A stretch of 64,000 bases of DNA from Noviherbaspirillum autotrophicum (GTDB taxonomy: Bacteria; Pseudomonadota; Gammaproteobacteria; Burkholderiales; Burkholderiaceae_D). The DNA lies in the NCBI RefSeq assembly GCF_000818395.1, contig NZ_JWJG01000028.1, positions 3,975,051-4,039,050 of the forward strand, in the 5' to 3' direction. Both the position numbers and the translations under genes were made by a program. The notes below the pieces were generated by a model, which ran no database searches, was not told the DNA's origin, and saw nothing but the letters and a program-made list of their open reading frames with translations. Shown here in pieces: positions 21,524-31,636 of this stretch (position 1 is the stretch's first letter; the number at the start of each line of letters is the position of its first letter).

Positions 21524-22561
21524 TCAGGATAATTCTGGTGCTGCCTTGACGATGCGATTACGTCCCGCATCTTTTGCGGCATACAGCGCCACATCGGCGC
21601 GGCTGATCAATTCTTCCGTCGTCGCGGTCGGGAACATATCGGTCGATGCGACGCCTGCGCTGATCGTCAGATTGAACGTCGTGCCGCCGATCGTCTCCGG
21701 CTGTGACGCCACCGCTTGCCGCATGCGCTCGGCGACGGCCATAGCCGTCGCACTCGACGCCCCCGGCAATACGATCAAAAACTCTTCGCCGCCATAACGG
21801 CCCAACGCCTCCTGCGGACGAATGCAGGAACGTAGCCGGCTAGCGACCTTGACCAGTACGGTGTCGCCCGCCTGATGCCCGTAGGTGTCGTTGATCCTCT
21901 TGAAATAATCAAGATCGGCCACGATCAGCGACAGCGGGGCGCCCGCCTTGTCGCAGCGGATCGCTTCAATCGTCAGGATGCGCATGATTGCGCCGCGATT
22001 CCATGTGCCGATCAACGGATCGATCAGGGATTTGCGGCGCAGGTTCTTGTTCTTTTTTTGCAGGTCAAGATGCGATGCGCTCATCGAGCGCACCAGCAAC
22101 TCCCGCTCCACCAGCGACGCGAGATCGGCCAGCAACTGCCGCTCGGCCTGCCCGAAATCGGCTCGCGGCACGTGGTCGATCAGGCAAATACGTCCGACCA
22201 ACCCTTGTTCCTGATTGCGGACCGGATGCGCCGCATAAAAGCGAATATGCGGTGCATCTAATACTGCTCTGTCGCGGGCTAGCAGCGGATGATTGCAGGT
22301 ATCCACCACCACCACGGGCACGTCCGACAAGGATTGCCTGTGGCAGAAATCCGCAATAGCCGATCCTGGATGGGACGTTCCGTTCGACGGTTCTGGCGGG
22401 ATCTGGCCAAAGGCAATAACGCAATCGGCAACGTCGAATAGCCGCTTGCCGATGCGACGGATGCGCAGCAGCTGCTGCTCGACCTCGCCGGCCGACGCCT
22501 GCGCCGTCCCGCCATCTGGCGGCTGCGCCTCCAACTGCATCGCCGCTGCCGGCTTCGTCAT
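21524..22561 (-). CDS. GAF-GGDEF diguanylate cyclase between guaB and guaA
   Basis: A soluble 345-residue signalling enzyme expected to make c-di-GMP from two GTP. The N-terminal half (about 30-160) reads as a GAF sensor domain ([28 protein letters not shown]). A basic helix ([21 protein letters not shown]) leads into the GGDEF domain (175-340), which has [10 protein letters not shown], the active signature GGEEF and the closing [14 protein letters not shown]. The inhibitory-site position reads RPQE rather than RxxD, so product feedback may be weak. It sits 23 bases after guaB and 19 before guaA, both GMP-synthesis genes. No membrane segment is present. What the GAF domain senses is unknown. 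Confidence 0.93.
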   Translation of the reverse strand: MTKPAAAMQLEAQPPDGGTAQASAGEVEQQLLRIRRIGKRLFDVADCVIAFGQIPPEPSNGTSHPGSAIADFCHRQSLSDVPVVVVDTCNHPLLARDRAVLDAPHIRFYAAHPVRNQEQGLVGRICLIDHVPRADFGQAERQLLADLASLVERELLVRSMSASHLDLQKKNKNLRRKSLIDPLIGTWNRGAIMRILTIEAIRCDKAGAPLSLIVADLDYFKRINDTYGHQAGDTVLVKVASRLRSCIRPQEALGRYGGEEFLIVLPGASSATAMAVAERMRQAVASQPETIGGTTFNLTISAGVASTDMFPTATTEELISRADVALYAAKDAGRNRIVKAAPELS

Positions 22562-22584
22562 TTTGCGGTTGCCTTCAACGCGGA

Positions 22585-24077
<1,493 letters not shown>

Positions 24078-24191
24078 CAGAAATCCTCAAGGCAAGGCTT
24101 TTTTACATTGCTTTCGACTATAAACCTCTTCGTTGACATGGCGGATAAAGCATGGCGAAATCCGCACTGTACCCTGATCAAAAGGATCGCA

Positions 24192-24686
24192 ATGAAACGA
24201 ATCAATTCCCTTCGCCTCGCCAGTGCCGGCTTCTTGTCTGTGGCACTTTTCATTCCGGTCGCCGCGCTTGCACAATATGTCTGGCTCGACGAAAAAGGCG
24301 TGAAGCAGTATTCCGATATGCCGCCCCCGCCGTCGGTTCCGACCGCGCGCATATTGAAGCAACCGGGCGAGCGTGCCAGGCCCGCCCCTGATTCGACAGC
24401 ACTTGACAGCAATGCCACAGCGCCGAAGTCACTGGCCGAGCAGAATGCGGAATTCAAAAAGCGGCGCATGGAGCAGGCAGAAAAAGAGAAAAAAGCAGCG
24501 GAGGAAGCCCGCTTGGCGGCCGAAAAAAGCAAGCACTGCGAGCGAACCCGCAGTTACCTGCGCGCGCTGGAATCGGGTGAACGCATCGCGCAGACCGACA
24601 GCAGCGGCGACCGCACATTCTTATCAGATGAACAACGCGAACGCGAGTTGCGCGAGGCGAGAAAACTTGCCCAAGACTGCAAATGA
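24192..24686 (+). CDS. DUF4124-type periplasmic protein
   Basis: A 164-residue exported protein of unknown function. A signal peptide is clear (basic KRINSLR, hydrophobic core to about residue 27, ending in ALA). The mature N-terminus has the DUF4124 pattern YVWLDEKGVKQYSDMPPP. The middle and end are a charged Lys/Glu/Ala-rich helical region (about 85-150) likely to form a coiled coil, with single cysteines near 122 and the C-terminus. The ATG at 24192 follows AAGGA at good spacing; the 28 extra codons open upstream are non-coding in look. It is divergent from guaB and closed by a strong terminator. Confidence 0.85.
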   Translation: MKRINSLRLASAGFLSVALFIPVAALAQYVWLDEKGVKQYSDMPPPPSVPTARILKQPGERARPAPDSTALDSNATAPKSLAEQNAEFKKRRMEQAEKEKKAAEEARLAAEKSKHCERTRSYLRALESGERIAQTDSSGDRTFLSDEQRERELREARKLAQDCK

Positions 24687-24703
24687 TGCGAATAACAAAC
24701 AAC

Positions 24704-24728
24704 AAGCCTGCCGCTCGCAGGCTTTTTT
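24704..24728 (+). terminator. Rho-independent terminator of the DUF4124 gene
   Basis: AAGCCTGC and GCAGGCTT form a perfect 8-bp stem with a five-base loop, followed by six T. It ends just before the convergent rnfH stop codon. Confidence 0.9.
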
Positions 24729-24729
24729 A

Positions 24730-25011
24730 TTAATCTTTTTTCACGGCACGCTTGCGCCGCGACTCTTTCGGGTCGGCAGTCAATGGCCGATAGATTTCGA
24801 CGCGGTCGTGCTCGCGCAACACGGTATCCAGCGCTTTGAGCTTTCCATAAATACCTACCCGACTGGCGCCCAGTTCAATTTCCGGGGCTGCCTGCAGCAC
24901 ACCACTTTGCTCGACCGCCACCTGCAGCGTGGCTCCGTGCGGCAGCTCCAGATCGCGCAAAAATTGCATGTCCGGCCGCGCGTAGCAAACCTGCACGCGA
25001 ATGTCAGCCAT
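24730..25011 (-). CDS. rnfH: RnfH / RatB family ubiquitin-fold protein
   Basis: A 93-residue protein of the RnfH (UPF0125, RatB) family with a ubiquitin-like beta-grasp fold. Conserved segments are VCYARPDMQF, LELPHGATLQVAVEQSG, VGIYGK and RVEIYRPLTADPKESRRKRA. Its function is not well established. The start at 25011 overlaps the end of ratA by eight bases, the usual arrangement of this pair, so expression should be coupled. Although the name comes from rnf clusters, no rnf electron-transport gene is present here. Confidence 0.92.
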   Translation of the reverse strand: MADIRVQVCYARPDMQFLRDLELPHGATLQVAVEQSGVLQAAPEIELGASRVGIYGKLKALDTVLREHDRVEIYRPLTADPKESRRKRAVKKD

Positions 25012-25435
25012 ACACCGTCTCCGCACGCTTACAGAAGGAATCGACAAAACTGTTCGCGATCATGTTGAACACCGGGCCAATCAATTGCTCCAGCACTCTG
25101 CTGGAAAACTCATAATTCAGTTCGAACTCGATCTTGCATGCGTCGCTGCGCAGCGGCTTGAAACTCCAGGTACCATGCAGTTGCTTGAATGGGCCTTCGA
25201 CCAGCCGCATTTCGATCGAAGTGGGCGGCGTGTTGGCGTTCTCGGTCGAAAAGCTTTGCTTCACACCGCGATAATTGATTGTCAGCTCGGCTAACACCTT
25301 GCTGCCTTCCCTGGCGCGCACTTCGGCGCCGCCGCACCACGGTAGAAACTTCGGATACTCCTCGATGCTCTCCACCAGCGCAAACATCTGTTCCGCGCTA
25401 TATGCGAGCAATACCGACTTGTGAACGACAGCCAT
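25004..25435 (-). CDS. ratA: RatA / Coq10-type START-domain protein
   Basis: A 143-residue START-fold (polyketide cyclase / Coq10) protein. In E. coli RatA has been reported to block 70S association as a toxin; the mitochondrial relative Coq10 binds ubiquinone. The opening VHKSVLLAYSAEQMFALVESIEEYPKFLPWC and the segments FELNYEF and FNMIANSFVDSFCKRA are characteristic. It is divergent from smpB, 67 bases away, and overlaps rnfH, giving the conserved smpB-ratA-ratB neighbourhood. Whether it acts as a toxin or in respiration cannot be decided from sequence. Confidence 0.92.
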   Translation of the reverse strand: MAVVHKSVLLAYSAEQMFALVESIEEYPKFLPWCGGAEVRAREGSKVLAELTINYRGVKQSFSTENANTPPTSIEMRLVEGPFKQLHGTWSFKPLRSDACKIEFELNYEFSSRVLEQLIGPVFNMIANSFVDSFCKRAETVYG

Positions 25436-25464
25436 CGCGAATGAACCGTTTGATAAAATAAGAA

Positions 25465-25478
25465 GTTAAAATTTTAAC
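25465..25478. promoter_or_regulatory. 14-bp AT-rich palindrome between ratA and smpB
   Basis: GTTAAAATTTTAAC is a perfect palindrome in the 67-base divergent region. It presents the -10-like hexamer TAAAAT on both strands, so it may be overlapping divergent -10 elements or a regulator site. Confidence 0.35.
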
Positions 25479-25502
25479 CGACACACTCTGTTTCCAGAAC
25501 TC

Positions 25503-25952
25503 ATGACCATTGTTGATAATAAAAAAGCTTTCCACGATTACTTTATCGAGGAGCGCTACGAAGCCGGCATGGTTCTGGAAGGATGGGAAGTCAAATCCAT
25601 CCGTGCCGGCCGTGTACAACTGAAGGAAGCCTATGTCATCGTGCGCAATAGCGAAGTCTTCCTGTTCGGCGCGCATATCAGCCCCTTGCCCACGGCATCG
25701 ACTCATGTATCACCAGACCCTGTGCGCACACGCAAGCTGCTGCTGAATGCGGAAGAAATCAAGAGGCTGATCGGTAAAGTCGAGCGTGCCGGATATACAT
25801 TAGTTCCGATCAATTTGCATTACGCCAAAGGCCGTATCAAATGCGAGATCGGCTTAGCTAAAGGCAAAAAGCAGCACGACAAGCGCGAGAGCGAAAAACA
25901 GCGCGACTGGCAACGCGAGCAGCAGTCGATCATGAAGCAGCACCGGCGTTAA
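25503..25952 (+). CDS. smpB: SsrA-binding protein
   Basis: SmpB carries tmRNA to stalled ribosomes for trans-translation. The 149-residue protein has the canonical oligonucleotide-binding barrel, with [20 protein letters not shown], the GHIS-like FGAHISP segment, [29 protein letters not shown] and a basic C-terminal tail that reaches into the decoding centre. No ssrA (tmRNA) gene is visible nearby. It converges on the SPFH gene with 58 bases between the stop codons and no clear terminator. Confidence 0.96.
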   Translation: MTIVDNKKAFHDYFIEERYEAGMVLEGWEVKSIRAGRVQLKEAYVIVRNSEVFLFGAHISPLPTASTHVSPDPVRTRKLLLNAEEIKRLIGKVERAGYTLVPINLHYAKGRIKCEIGLAKGKKQHDKRESEKQRDWQREQQSIMKQHRR

Positions 25953-26010
25953 CTACCGCTAGCGATCCGCTGCTGCCAGCCCCCTCGCTCTCGCAACGAG
26001 AATTTATCGC

Positions 26011-26937
26011 TCAAACTTTTTGCTGCGCTTTAACGACCTGCAATGCGCTGGCGATCAAGCCGCTCATGTCGCTCATGTTGGCGGGCACAATAATCGAGTT
26101 ATTGGTTTTCGCCAGCTGCGAGAAGGCATTCACGTACTGCTCCGCCACTTTCAGATTGACTGCGTCCGAGCCGCCCGGCTCGCGAATCGCCGATGCCGTC
26201 TTGCGCAACGCTTCCGCGCTGGCTTCGGCGATAGCGAGAATGCCGGCTGCCTGGCCTTGCGCGCGGTTGATCGCTGCCTGCTTTTCACCTTCCGACCTGG
26301 CAATCGCCGCTTCACGTTCGCCGCTGGCGATATTAATCTGTTCCTGCTTGCGCCCCTCGGACGCGGCGATCAAGGCCCGTTTTTCACGTTCCGCTGTGAT
26401 CTGCGCCTGCATTGCATGCAAGATTTCCTTGGGCGGCGTCAAATCCTTGATTTCGTAGCGCAATACCTTGACGCCCCAGTTGGCGGCCGACTCGTCGATT
26501 GCATTGACGACCGCCTTGTTGATCTGATCGCGCTCCTCGAAGGTCTTGTCGAGCTCCATGCGCCCGATTACCGAGCGCAGGGTGGTTTGCGCCAGCTGCG
26601 TAATCGCCATCAGATAATTGGATGATCCATAAGAAGCGCGCATGGCGTCGGTGACCTGGAAGTACAGGATACCGTCCACTTGCAGCTGCGTATTATCCTT
26701 GGTAATACAAACCTGGCTGGGGACGTCGAGCGGAATTTCCTTCAGCGAATGCTTGTAAGCGACGCGATCGATAAACGGCAACACGATATTCAAGCCAGGG
26801 CCCAGCGTGGCGTGATACTTTCCCAGCCGTTCAACAACCCAGGCATGCTGCTGCGGCACCACGTTGATCGTCTTGACGACGAACACGACCGCAAGGATAA
26901 ACAGAATCAGGCTGAGATTACCAAAACCGAATTGCAT
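26011..26937 (-). CDS. qmcA: SPFH/stomatin-like membrane protein, QmcA type
   Basis: A 308-residue slipin-type SPFH protein. One N-terminal membrane helix (about 5-24, LSLILFILAVVFVVKTI) is followed by the SPFH domain (VVPQQHAWVVERLGKYHATLGPGLN). A long Ala/Glu/Arg coiled-coil region (about 200-250, with EREAAIARSEGEKQAAINRAQG) drives oligomerisation, and an Ala/Ser-rich end follows. Such proteins form large rings in the inner membrane and work with NfeD partners and FtsH; the exact task is debated. The ATG at 26937 is preferred over one 16 codons earlier, which would run into nfeD. Its nfeD partner lies 16 bases upstream. Confidence 0.92.
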   Translation of the reverse strand: MQFGFGNLSLILFILAVVFVVKTINVVPQQHAWVVERLGKYHATLGPGLNIVLPFIDRVAYKHSLKEIPLDVPSQVCITKDNTQLQVDGILYFQVTDAMRASYGSSNYLMAITQLAQTTLRSVIGRMELDKTFEERDQINKAVVNAIDESAANWGVKVLRYEIKDLTPPKEILHAMQAQITAEREKRALIAASEGRKQEQINIASGEREAAIARSEGEKQAAINRAQGQAAGILAIAEASAEALRKTASAIREPGGSDAVNLKVAEQYVNAFSQLAKTNNSIIVPANMSDMSGLIASALQVVKAQQKV

Positions 26938-26953
26938 GTTGCGTCCTTTCTTG

Positions 26954-27397
26954 TCAGTTATCTTGTTTGCGGCCTTTCGAAACAATCAGGCGATTACCCC
27001 GGATTTCCCGAATGGTGAAAATGCCTGGCACGCTGTCAGCGCCATGCTCAAGCTCCACATCCCATAATGCGCCACGATACATTGCACGCGCCGTCCTGCC
27101 GTCTTCATTCCACACGTCCACCTTCAATGTCTGTCCGATATCGAGATTGACATTCGGGTCGCGCGCCACTTGATGCCGCACAGCGCCTCCCCACTTGCTG
27201 CGTCGCAGACCGTAGGTCGCAATGGCGCCGACGACACCCGCACAAACCAACTGCACTTCGCGCCCCATGCCGGCCATCGCAGCCAGCCCGCCGGCGACCA
27301 GCCCCAAACCGATCATCAGCAGGTAAAACGTCCCGGTAAACATTTCCAAGATTACCAGCGCACCGGCGAAAACAAGCCAGATCATCCACTCCGCCAT
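26954..27397 (-). CDS. Short NfeD-family membrane protein
   Basis: A 147-residue NfeD protein of the short (YbbK-partner, NfeD1b) type. The N-terminal half holds two or three membrane helices (WLVFAGALVILEMFTGTFYLLMIGLGLVAG region and a second hydrophobic stretch to about residue 62). The C-terminal half is a small beta-barrel OB-fold domain (GQTLKVDVW, YRGALWDVEL, IREIRGNRLIVS). The family accompanies SPFH proteins in membrane-quality or lipid-microdomain functions. It is first of a two-gene unit with the stomatin gene. Confidence 0.9.
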   Translation of the reverse strand: MAEWMIWLVFAGALVILEMFTGTFYLLMIGLGLVAGGLAAMAGMGREVQLVCAGVVGAIATYGLRRSKWGGAVRHQVARDPNVNLDIGQTLKVDVWNEDGRTARAMYRGALWDVELEHGADSVPGIFTIREIRGNRLIVSKGRKQDN

Positions 27398-27423
27398 TTC
27401 CAGCTCCTACGTTTTTTGCCCCG

Positions 27424-27507
27424 TCAAAAACAAATACCCCCGCAGCCGCAAGGCTGGCGGGGGTTTAAAACCACCAAGTACTGCCGTTTTTGTTGGTTGT
27501 TGTCCAT
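27424..27507 (-). CDS. Possible 27-codon ORF overlapping the hairpin upstream of nfeD
   Basis: An ATG at 27507 opens 27 codons ending in TGA, with a Gln/Asn-rich start (MDNNQQKR) and a cysteine- and glycine-rich end (CGCGGICF). No Shine-Dalgarno sequence is visible, and the second half is simply the hairpin read as protein. It may be chance; a leader peptide or small-RNA-encoded peptide is the alternative. Confidence 0.15.
   Translation of the reverse strand: MDNNQQKRQYLVVLNPRQPCGCGGICF
27436..27464. terminator. Strong hairpin 40 bases upstream of nfeD
   Basis: A 12-bp stem (ACCCCCGCAGCC against GGCTGGCGGGGGT, with one bulged G) has a GCAA loop. On the minus strand it is followed by TATTTGTTTTT, fitting a terminator of transcription coming from the ppsA side; it would also sit in the nfeD leader if that gene's promoter lies further up. 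Confidence 0.65.
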
Positions 27508-27597
27508 GAACAGGATTGCTTAGTCTAATCCAAAACTCCTTGCCCTCAAACGCTTTCCACGTACGTTTTTGCCGACTTACAACAGATATTCACAAAC

Positions 27598-27627
27598 AAA
27601 AACGCGGGCATGCAGCCCGCGTTTTTT
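27598..27627. terminator. Terminator following ppsA
   Basis: A seven-GC-pair stem (CGCGGGC with GCCCGCG) extended by A/T pairs on both sides, with a five-base loop and T runs on both strands. On the minus strand it lies 26 bases after the ppsA stop codon. Confidence 0.88.
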
Positions 27628-27652
27628 ATTCTCGATACGGCGAGCCTGCCGA

Positions 27653-30076
27653 TCAGCGGACTGCCGCCAGCTTTTGCCAGGTATCGATCACCGTATCGGG
27701 ATTCAGCGATATCGATGCGATCCCCTCTTTCATCAGCCACTCGGCAAAATCCGGGTGGTCCGACGGACCCTGACCGCAAATCCCGATGTACTTGCCCTGC
27801 GCACGGCAGGCCGCAATGGCTTTGGACAGCAAGGCCCGCACCGCCGGGTCGCGCTCGTCAAAATCGGCCGCCAGCAATTCCATGCCGGAGTCGCGGTCCA
27901 GACCGAGGGTAAGCTGGGTCAGATCGTTGGAACCGATCGAGAATCCATCAAAGAACTCCAGGAACTGCTCGGCCAGAATCGCGTTGGACGGCACTTCGCA
28001 CATCATGATCAGACGCAGGCCGTTTTCGCCGCGCGTCAAACCGTTCTTGGCAAGCAGATTGACGACCTTTTCAGCCTGGCCAAGCGTCCGCACGAACGGC
28101 ACCATGATTTCGACGTTGGTGAGGCCCATGTCGTTGCGAACGCGCTTCATCGCCTGGCATTCCATCTCGAACGCTTCGGCGAAATCCTCCGCCAGATAGC
28201 GCGCTGCGCCACGGAAACCGAGCATCGGGTTTTCCTCATCCGGCTCGTAGCGCGAACCGCCGATCAGCTTCTTGTACTCGTTCGACTTGAAGTCGGACAG
28301 GCGCACGATTACCGGCCTCGGCCAGAACGCGGCGGCAATCGTCGCGATACCTTCGGCCAGCTTGTCGACATAGAACGCCTTGGGCGACGCATGGCCGCGC
28401 GCGACCGACTCGACCGCCTTCTTCAGGTCGGCATCGATGCCCGGATATTCCAGGATCGCCTTTGGGTGCACGCCGATGTTGTTGTTGATGATGAATTCCA
28501 GGCGCGCCAAACCCACGCCACCGTTCGGAATCGACTGGAAGTCGAACGCCAGCTGCGGGTTACCGACGTTCATCATGATCTTCACCGGCACTTCCGGCAG
28601 TTCGCCGCGCGATACTTCGGTCACTTCGGTTTCCAGCAAGCCGTCGTAGATTTTGCCTTCATCGCCTTCGGCGCAGGACACCGTCACCAGAGTGCCATCT
28701 TTCAGCATGTCAGTCGCATTGCCGCAACCAACCACAGCTGGCACACCCAGTTCACGCGCGATGATCGCTGCATGGCAGGTACGTCCGCCACGATTGGTAA
28801 CGATGGCGGAGGCGCGCTTCATCACCGGCTCCCAATTGGGGTCGGTCATGTCGGCCACCAGCACGTCGCCCGGCTGCACGCGTTCCATCTCGGAGGGATC
28901 GCGGATCACGCGGACCGGGCCGGCGCCGATCTTCTGGCCGATCGCACGACCGGACGCCAGTACCGTACCATGGCCCTTGAGCTTGAAGCGCTGCTGCGCA
29001 TCGGTCGCCTTTTGCTGCGACTTCACCGTTTCCGGACGCGCCTGCAGGATGTACAGTTTGCCGTCACGCCCGTCCTTGCCCCATTCGATGTCCATCGGAC
29101 GGCCATAGTGCTTCTCGATGATGACTGCATACTTCGCCAGCTCCACGATTTCCTGGTCGTTCAACGAATAGCGGTTGCGCAGTTCGATCGGCACGTCCAC
29201 CGTCTTCACCGAGCGGCCAGCCTTGGCTTCGCCGGTGAACTCCATCTTGATCAGCTTGGAACCGATATTGCGACGGATAATCGGCAACTTGCCCTGCTCC
29301 AGCATGGGCTTGTGCACGTAGAACTCGTCCGGATTGACTGCGCCCTGCACCACCGTCTCACCCAGACCGTAGCTGGACGTAATAAATACAACATCCTTGA
29401 AGCCAGATTCAGTATCGATGGTAAACATCACGCCAGCCGCACCGATATCGGAACGCACCATGCGTTGCACGCCGGCAGATAGGGCCACTTCGGAATGCGT
29501 AAAGCCCTTGTGCACGCGATACGAAATTGCACGGTCGTTGTACAGCGAAGCGAACACATGCTTGATAGCTTCCAGCACATTGTCGATCCCGACCACGTTC
29601 AGGAAGGTTTCCTGCTGGCCGGCGAACGAAGCGTCCGGCAAATCCTCGGCTGTCGCAGAAGACCGTACGGCAAACGACATCTCACTGGTGGAGTCGGCGA
29701 CGAGTCGCTGATAGAACTCGCGGATTTCCTGTTCCAGGCGTGGCTGGAATGGCGTTTCGACGATCCATTCACGGATTTCGGCACCAGCCTTTGCTAGCGC
29801 GCGCACATCGTCGATGTTAAGTGACGACAGACGCTCCTCGATGCGCTGTGCAAGCGTCGTACCACCGCCTGCGCTATATGACAGAAAGTCGCGGAACGCC
29901 TGCGCGGTGGTTGCAAAGCCACCGGGCACACGGACACCGGCACCCGCCAGCTGGCTAATCATTTCACCCAGCGAGGCGTTCTTGCCGCCGACGGACTCGA
30001 CATCCGTCATCCTCAAATGTTCAAAAGATGCTACGTAAGTAGCCCCCTGGGTAGCACCCATAACTGTGTTGGACAT
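27653..30076 (-). CDS. ppsA: Phosphoenolpyruvate synthase
   Basis: PpsA makes phosphoenolpyruvate from pyruvate and ATP (releasing AMP and phosphate), the entry to gluconeogenesis from three-carbon acids. The 807-residue protein has the N-terminal ATP-binding domain ([38 protein letters not shown]), the swivelling phosphohistidine domain with [14 protein letters not shown] (His435, with the regulatory Thr433 two residues before), and the PEP/pyruvate barrel ([31 protein letters not shown]). The gene for its regulator ppsR is divergent, 175 bases away. A terminator follows the gene. Confidence 0.97.
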   Translation of the reverse strand: MSNTVMGATQGATYVASFEHLRMTDVESVGGKNASLGEMISQLAGAGVRVPGGFATTAQAFRDFLSYSAGGGTTLAQRIEERLSSLNIDDVRALAKAGAEIREWIVETPFQPRLEQEIREFYQRLVADSTSEMSFAVRSSATAEDLPDASFAGQQETFLNVVGIDNVLEAIKHVFASLYNDRAISYRVHKGFTHSEVALSAGVQRMVRSDIGAAGVMFTIDTESGFKDVVFITSSYGLGETVVQGAVNPDEFYVHKPMLEQGKLPIIRRNIGSKLIKMEFTGEAKAGRSVKTVDVPIELRNRYSLNDQEIVELAKYAVIIEKHYGRPMDIEWGKDGRDGKLYILQARPETVKSQQKATDAQQRFKLKGHGTVLASGRAIGQKIGAGPVRVIRDPSEMERVQPGDVLVADMTDPNWEPVMKRASAIVTNRGGRTCHAAIIARELGVPAVVGCGNATDMLKDGTLVTVSCAEGDEGKIYDGLLETEVTEVSRGELPEVPVKIMMNVGNPQLAFDFQSIPNGGVGLARLEFIINNNIGVHPKAILEYPGIDADLKKAVESVARGHASPKAFYVDKLAEGIATIAAAFWPRPVIVRLSDFKSNEYKKLIGGSRYEPDEENPMLGFRGAARYLAEDFAEAFEMECQAMKRVRNDMGLTNVEIMVPFVRTLGQAEKVVNLLAKNGLTRGENGLRLIMMCEVPSNAILAEQFLEFFDGFSIGSNDLTQLTLGLDRDSGMELLAADFDERDPAVRALLSKAIAACRAQGKYIGICGQGPSDHPDFAEWLMKEGIASISLNPDTVIDTWQKLAAVR

Positions 30077-30167
30077 AACAACCCTTTAAGTTTGATGATA
30101 GAAATCTTCATATGCGGTTGCGCAGCTCATTTCTTGTTATTCTTCGTCGTGAGCGCGGCATAGCGTA

Positions 30168-30188
30168 CTGTTAAATATCATTTTACAG
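30168..30188. promoter_or_regulatory. Imperfect palindrome in the ppsA / ppsR divergent region
   Basis: CTGTTAAA and TTTTACAG are inverted repeats with one mismatch around a five-base centre. Located between the two divergent starts, it may be an operator shared by both genes. The minus strand reads TGTAAA, six bases, then TTTAAC, resembling a TyrR-type box, but that is only a resemblance. Confidence 0.35.
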
Positions 30189-30251
30189 TGTGCAACAGGA
30201 ATCTGCCGTGCACAACTGAGAGTTTTTCACCATTTCAAATTAGCTAAGATT

Positions 30252-31100
30252 ATGCCAGACTTGTCCGCCCAACATTTGCCGCCCGCCGACCGCACCGTGT
30301 TCTTCGTTTCTGACGGAACCGGCATTACGGCTGAGACATTCGGCCATTCCGTATTGACTCAGTTCGAGTTGCGATTCAAGCAAGTCCGCCTGCCTTTTAT
30401 CGACACGCTCGACAAGGCCTACGAGGCAGTGCGAGATATTAACGAAGCATGCGAGGTCGATGGCAAGCGCCCCATCGTGTTTTCGACCTTGGTCAAGGCA
30501 GAACTGTCGTCGGTTGTGCGCCAGTCCAAGGGCATGCACATGGACCTGATCCAGACCTTTGTCGAACCGCTGGAGCAGGAACTGGGCGTAAAGTCCACGC
30601 ATACCGTCGGACGCAGCCATAACATCGCCGACTCGGAGGATTACAAGAACCGCATTGAGGCAATCAATTTCTCGCTCGCGCACGACGACGGCCAATCGAA
30701 CCAGAATCTTGCCGCCGCCGATGTGATCCTGGTGGGCGTGTCGCGCTCCGGAAAAACCCCGACCAGCCTCTATCTCGCTATGCAATACGGGATCAAGGCA
30801 GCGAATTACCCACTGATTCCCGACGATTTCGAACGTGGGAAGCTCCCGAACGGCTTGCTGGCATATAAGAAAAAGATATTCGGGCTTTCCATTGCCCCTG
30901 ACCGCCTGTCTGAGGTGCGCAATGAACGACGCCCGGGAAGCAAGTACGCATCGCTGGAAAACTGCCGATACGAAATCAACGAAGCGGAAAAAATGATGCG
31001 ACGCGAAGGCATACGCTGGATGTCATCAACTGCAAAGTCGATTGAAGAAATTGCAACAATGATTCTTCAGGAAATCAAGCTGGACCGACGCGCCTACTGA
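30252..31100 (+). CDS. ppsR: PEP synthase regulatory protein (bifunctional kinase / pyrophosphorylase)
   Basis: PpsR (DUF299 family) inactivates PEP synthase by ADP-dependent phosphorylation of the threonine beside its catalytic histidine and reactivates it by phosphate-dependent removal. The 282-residue protein has the [16 protein letters not shown] opening, the [29 protein letters not shown] segment, the P-loop GVSRSGKT near residue 160 followed by [11 protein letters not shown], and the NYPLIPDD motif. Its target ppsA lies divergently next door, the usual arrangement in proteobacteria. A hairpin terminator lies 30 bases after the stop. Confidence 0.96.
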   Translation: MPDLSAQHLPPADRTVFFVSDGTGITAETFGHSVLTQFELRFKQVRLPFIDTLDKAYEAVRDINEACEVDGKRPIVFSTLVKAELSSVVRQSKGMHMDLIQTFVEPLEQELGVKSTHTVGRSHNIADSEDYKNRIEAINFSLAHDDGQSNQNLAAADVILVGVSRSGKTPTSLYLAMQYGIKAANYPLIPDDFERGKLPNGLLAYKKKIFGLSIAPDRLSEVRNERRPGSKYASLENCRYEINEAEKMMRREGIRWMSSTAKSIEEIATMILQEIKLDRRAY

Positions 31101-31129
31101 CTCCCGAATAGTCGCAGTCTTGTCTTAGC

Positions 31130-31161
31130 AATGCCGTTGTGCATCAGCATAGCGGCATTTA
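31130..31161 (+). terminator. Probable terminator of ppsR
   Basis: AATGCCG and CGGCATT pair across a 16-base segment that can itself fold (TGC with GCA); TTTATT follows. The T run is short, so efficiency is uncertain. Confidence 0.6.
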
Positions 31162-31208
31162 TTCCATGCCGGCTCAGTCTTTCTTTTCAAAATCTTCTTT
31201 CGAAAAAC

Positions 31209-31238
31209 CTTACAGACTTCTTACAAATTGAGTATAAA
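31209..31238 (+). promoter_or_regulatory. Candidate sigma-70 promoter of the small membrane protein gene
   Basis: CTTACA and TATAAA are separated by 18 bases, and the start codon follows 30 bases later, preceded by AAGGAG. The match is moderate. Confidence 0.45.
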
Positions 31239-31267
31239 GAGTACATGGACGATGAAGGAGCAGCGCC

Positions 31268-31609
31268 ATGGATTTGTTATTGATCGAACTCTTGTTGTGG
31301 GGTGGTCTGGTATTTTTTTTCTGGGCGCTAAAAGACGGGCTGGGTCATATCGAAACCGATATCGAGTCGCTCAGTGTGCTCGACAAATCCAGATCGGCAG
31401 GCAAGCGACCTGCAGGTGCCCCTTTTATCCGACCCGAGCGTGTATTTGAACCGATCGGGAGCTACCAGGATACACAGATTCACCGCTACGCGGTCATCAA
31501 CGGGCGCACATGTCAGTTTGATCGCGTCTGTCCAGCACAAAGCAAGATGATGCTCGCGGAGGACGAATACTACGTGGCACCCGGCCTTGTTTACCGGGAA
31601 TGCCGTTGA
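31268..31609 (+). CDS. Small single-helix membrane protein of unknown function
   Basis: I do not recognise this 113-residue protein. Residues 2-22 (DLLLIELLLWGGLVFFFWALK) are one strong membrane helix with few charges. The rest is soluble and probably cytoplasmic or periplasmic, with a proline- and arginine-rich stretch (about 45-60), a YQDTQIHRYAVINGRTCQFDRV segment and two cysteines (about 88 and 112). An AAGGAG Shine-Dalgarno sequence and a plausible promoter precede it, and codon use matches the neighbours, so it is probably a real monocistronic gene. It converges on the RNA methyltransferase gene 27 bases away. Confidence 0.72.
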   Translation: MDLLLIELLLWGGLVFFFWALKDGLGHIETDIESLSVLDKSRSAGKRPAGAPFIRPERVFEPIGSYQDTQIHRYAVINGRTCQFDRVCPAQSKMMLAEDEYYVAPGLVYRECR

Positions 31610-31636
31610 CGATCCCGCTTGCCTGGCTTAGCTCAA

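Noticed and set aside
25953-26010. Search for tmRNA (ssrA) next to smpB
   Set aside because: The gap is only 58 bases, and no tRNA-like ends or tag reading frame are visible anywhere nearby.
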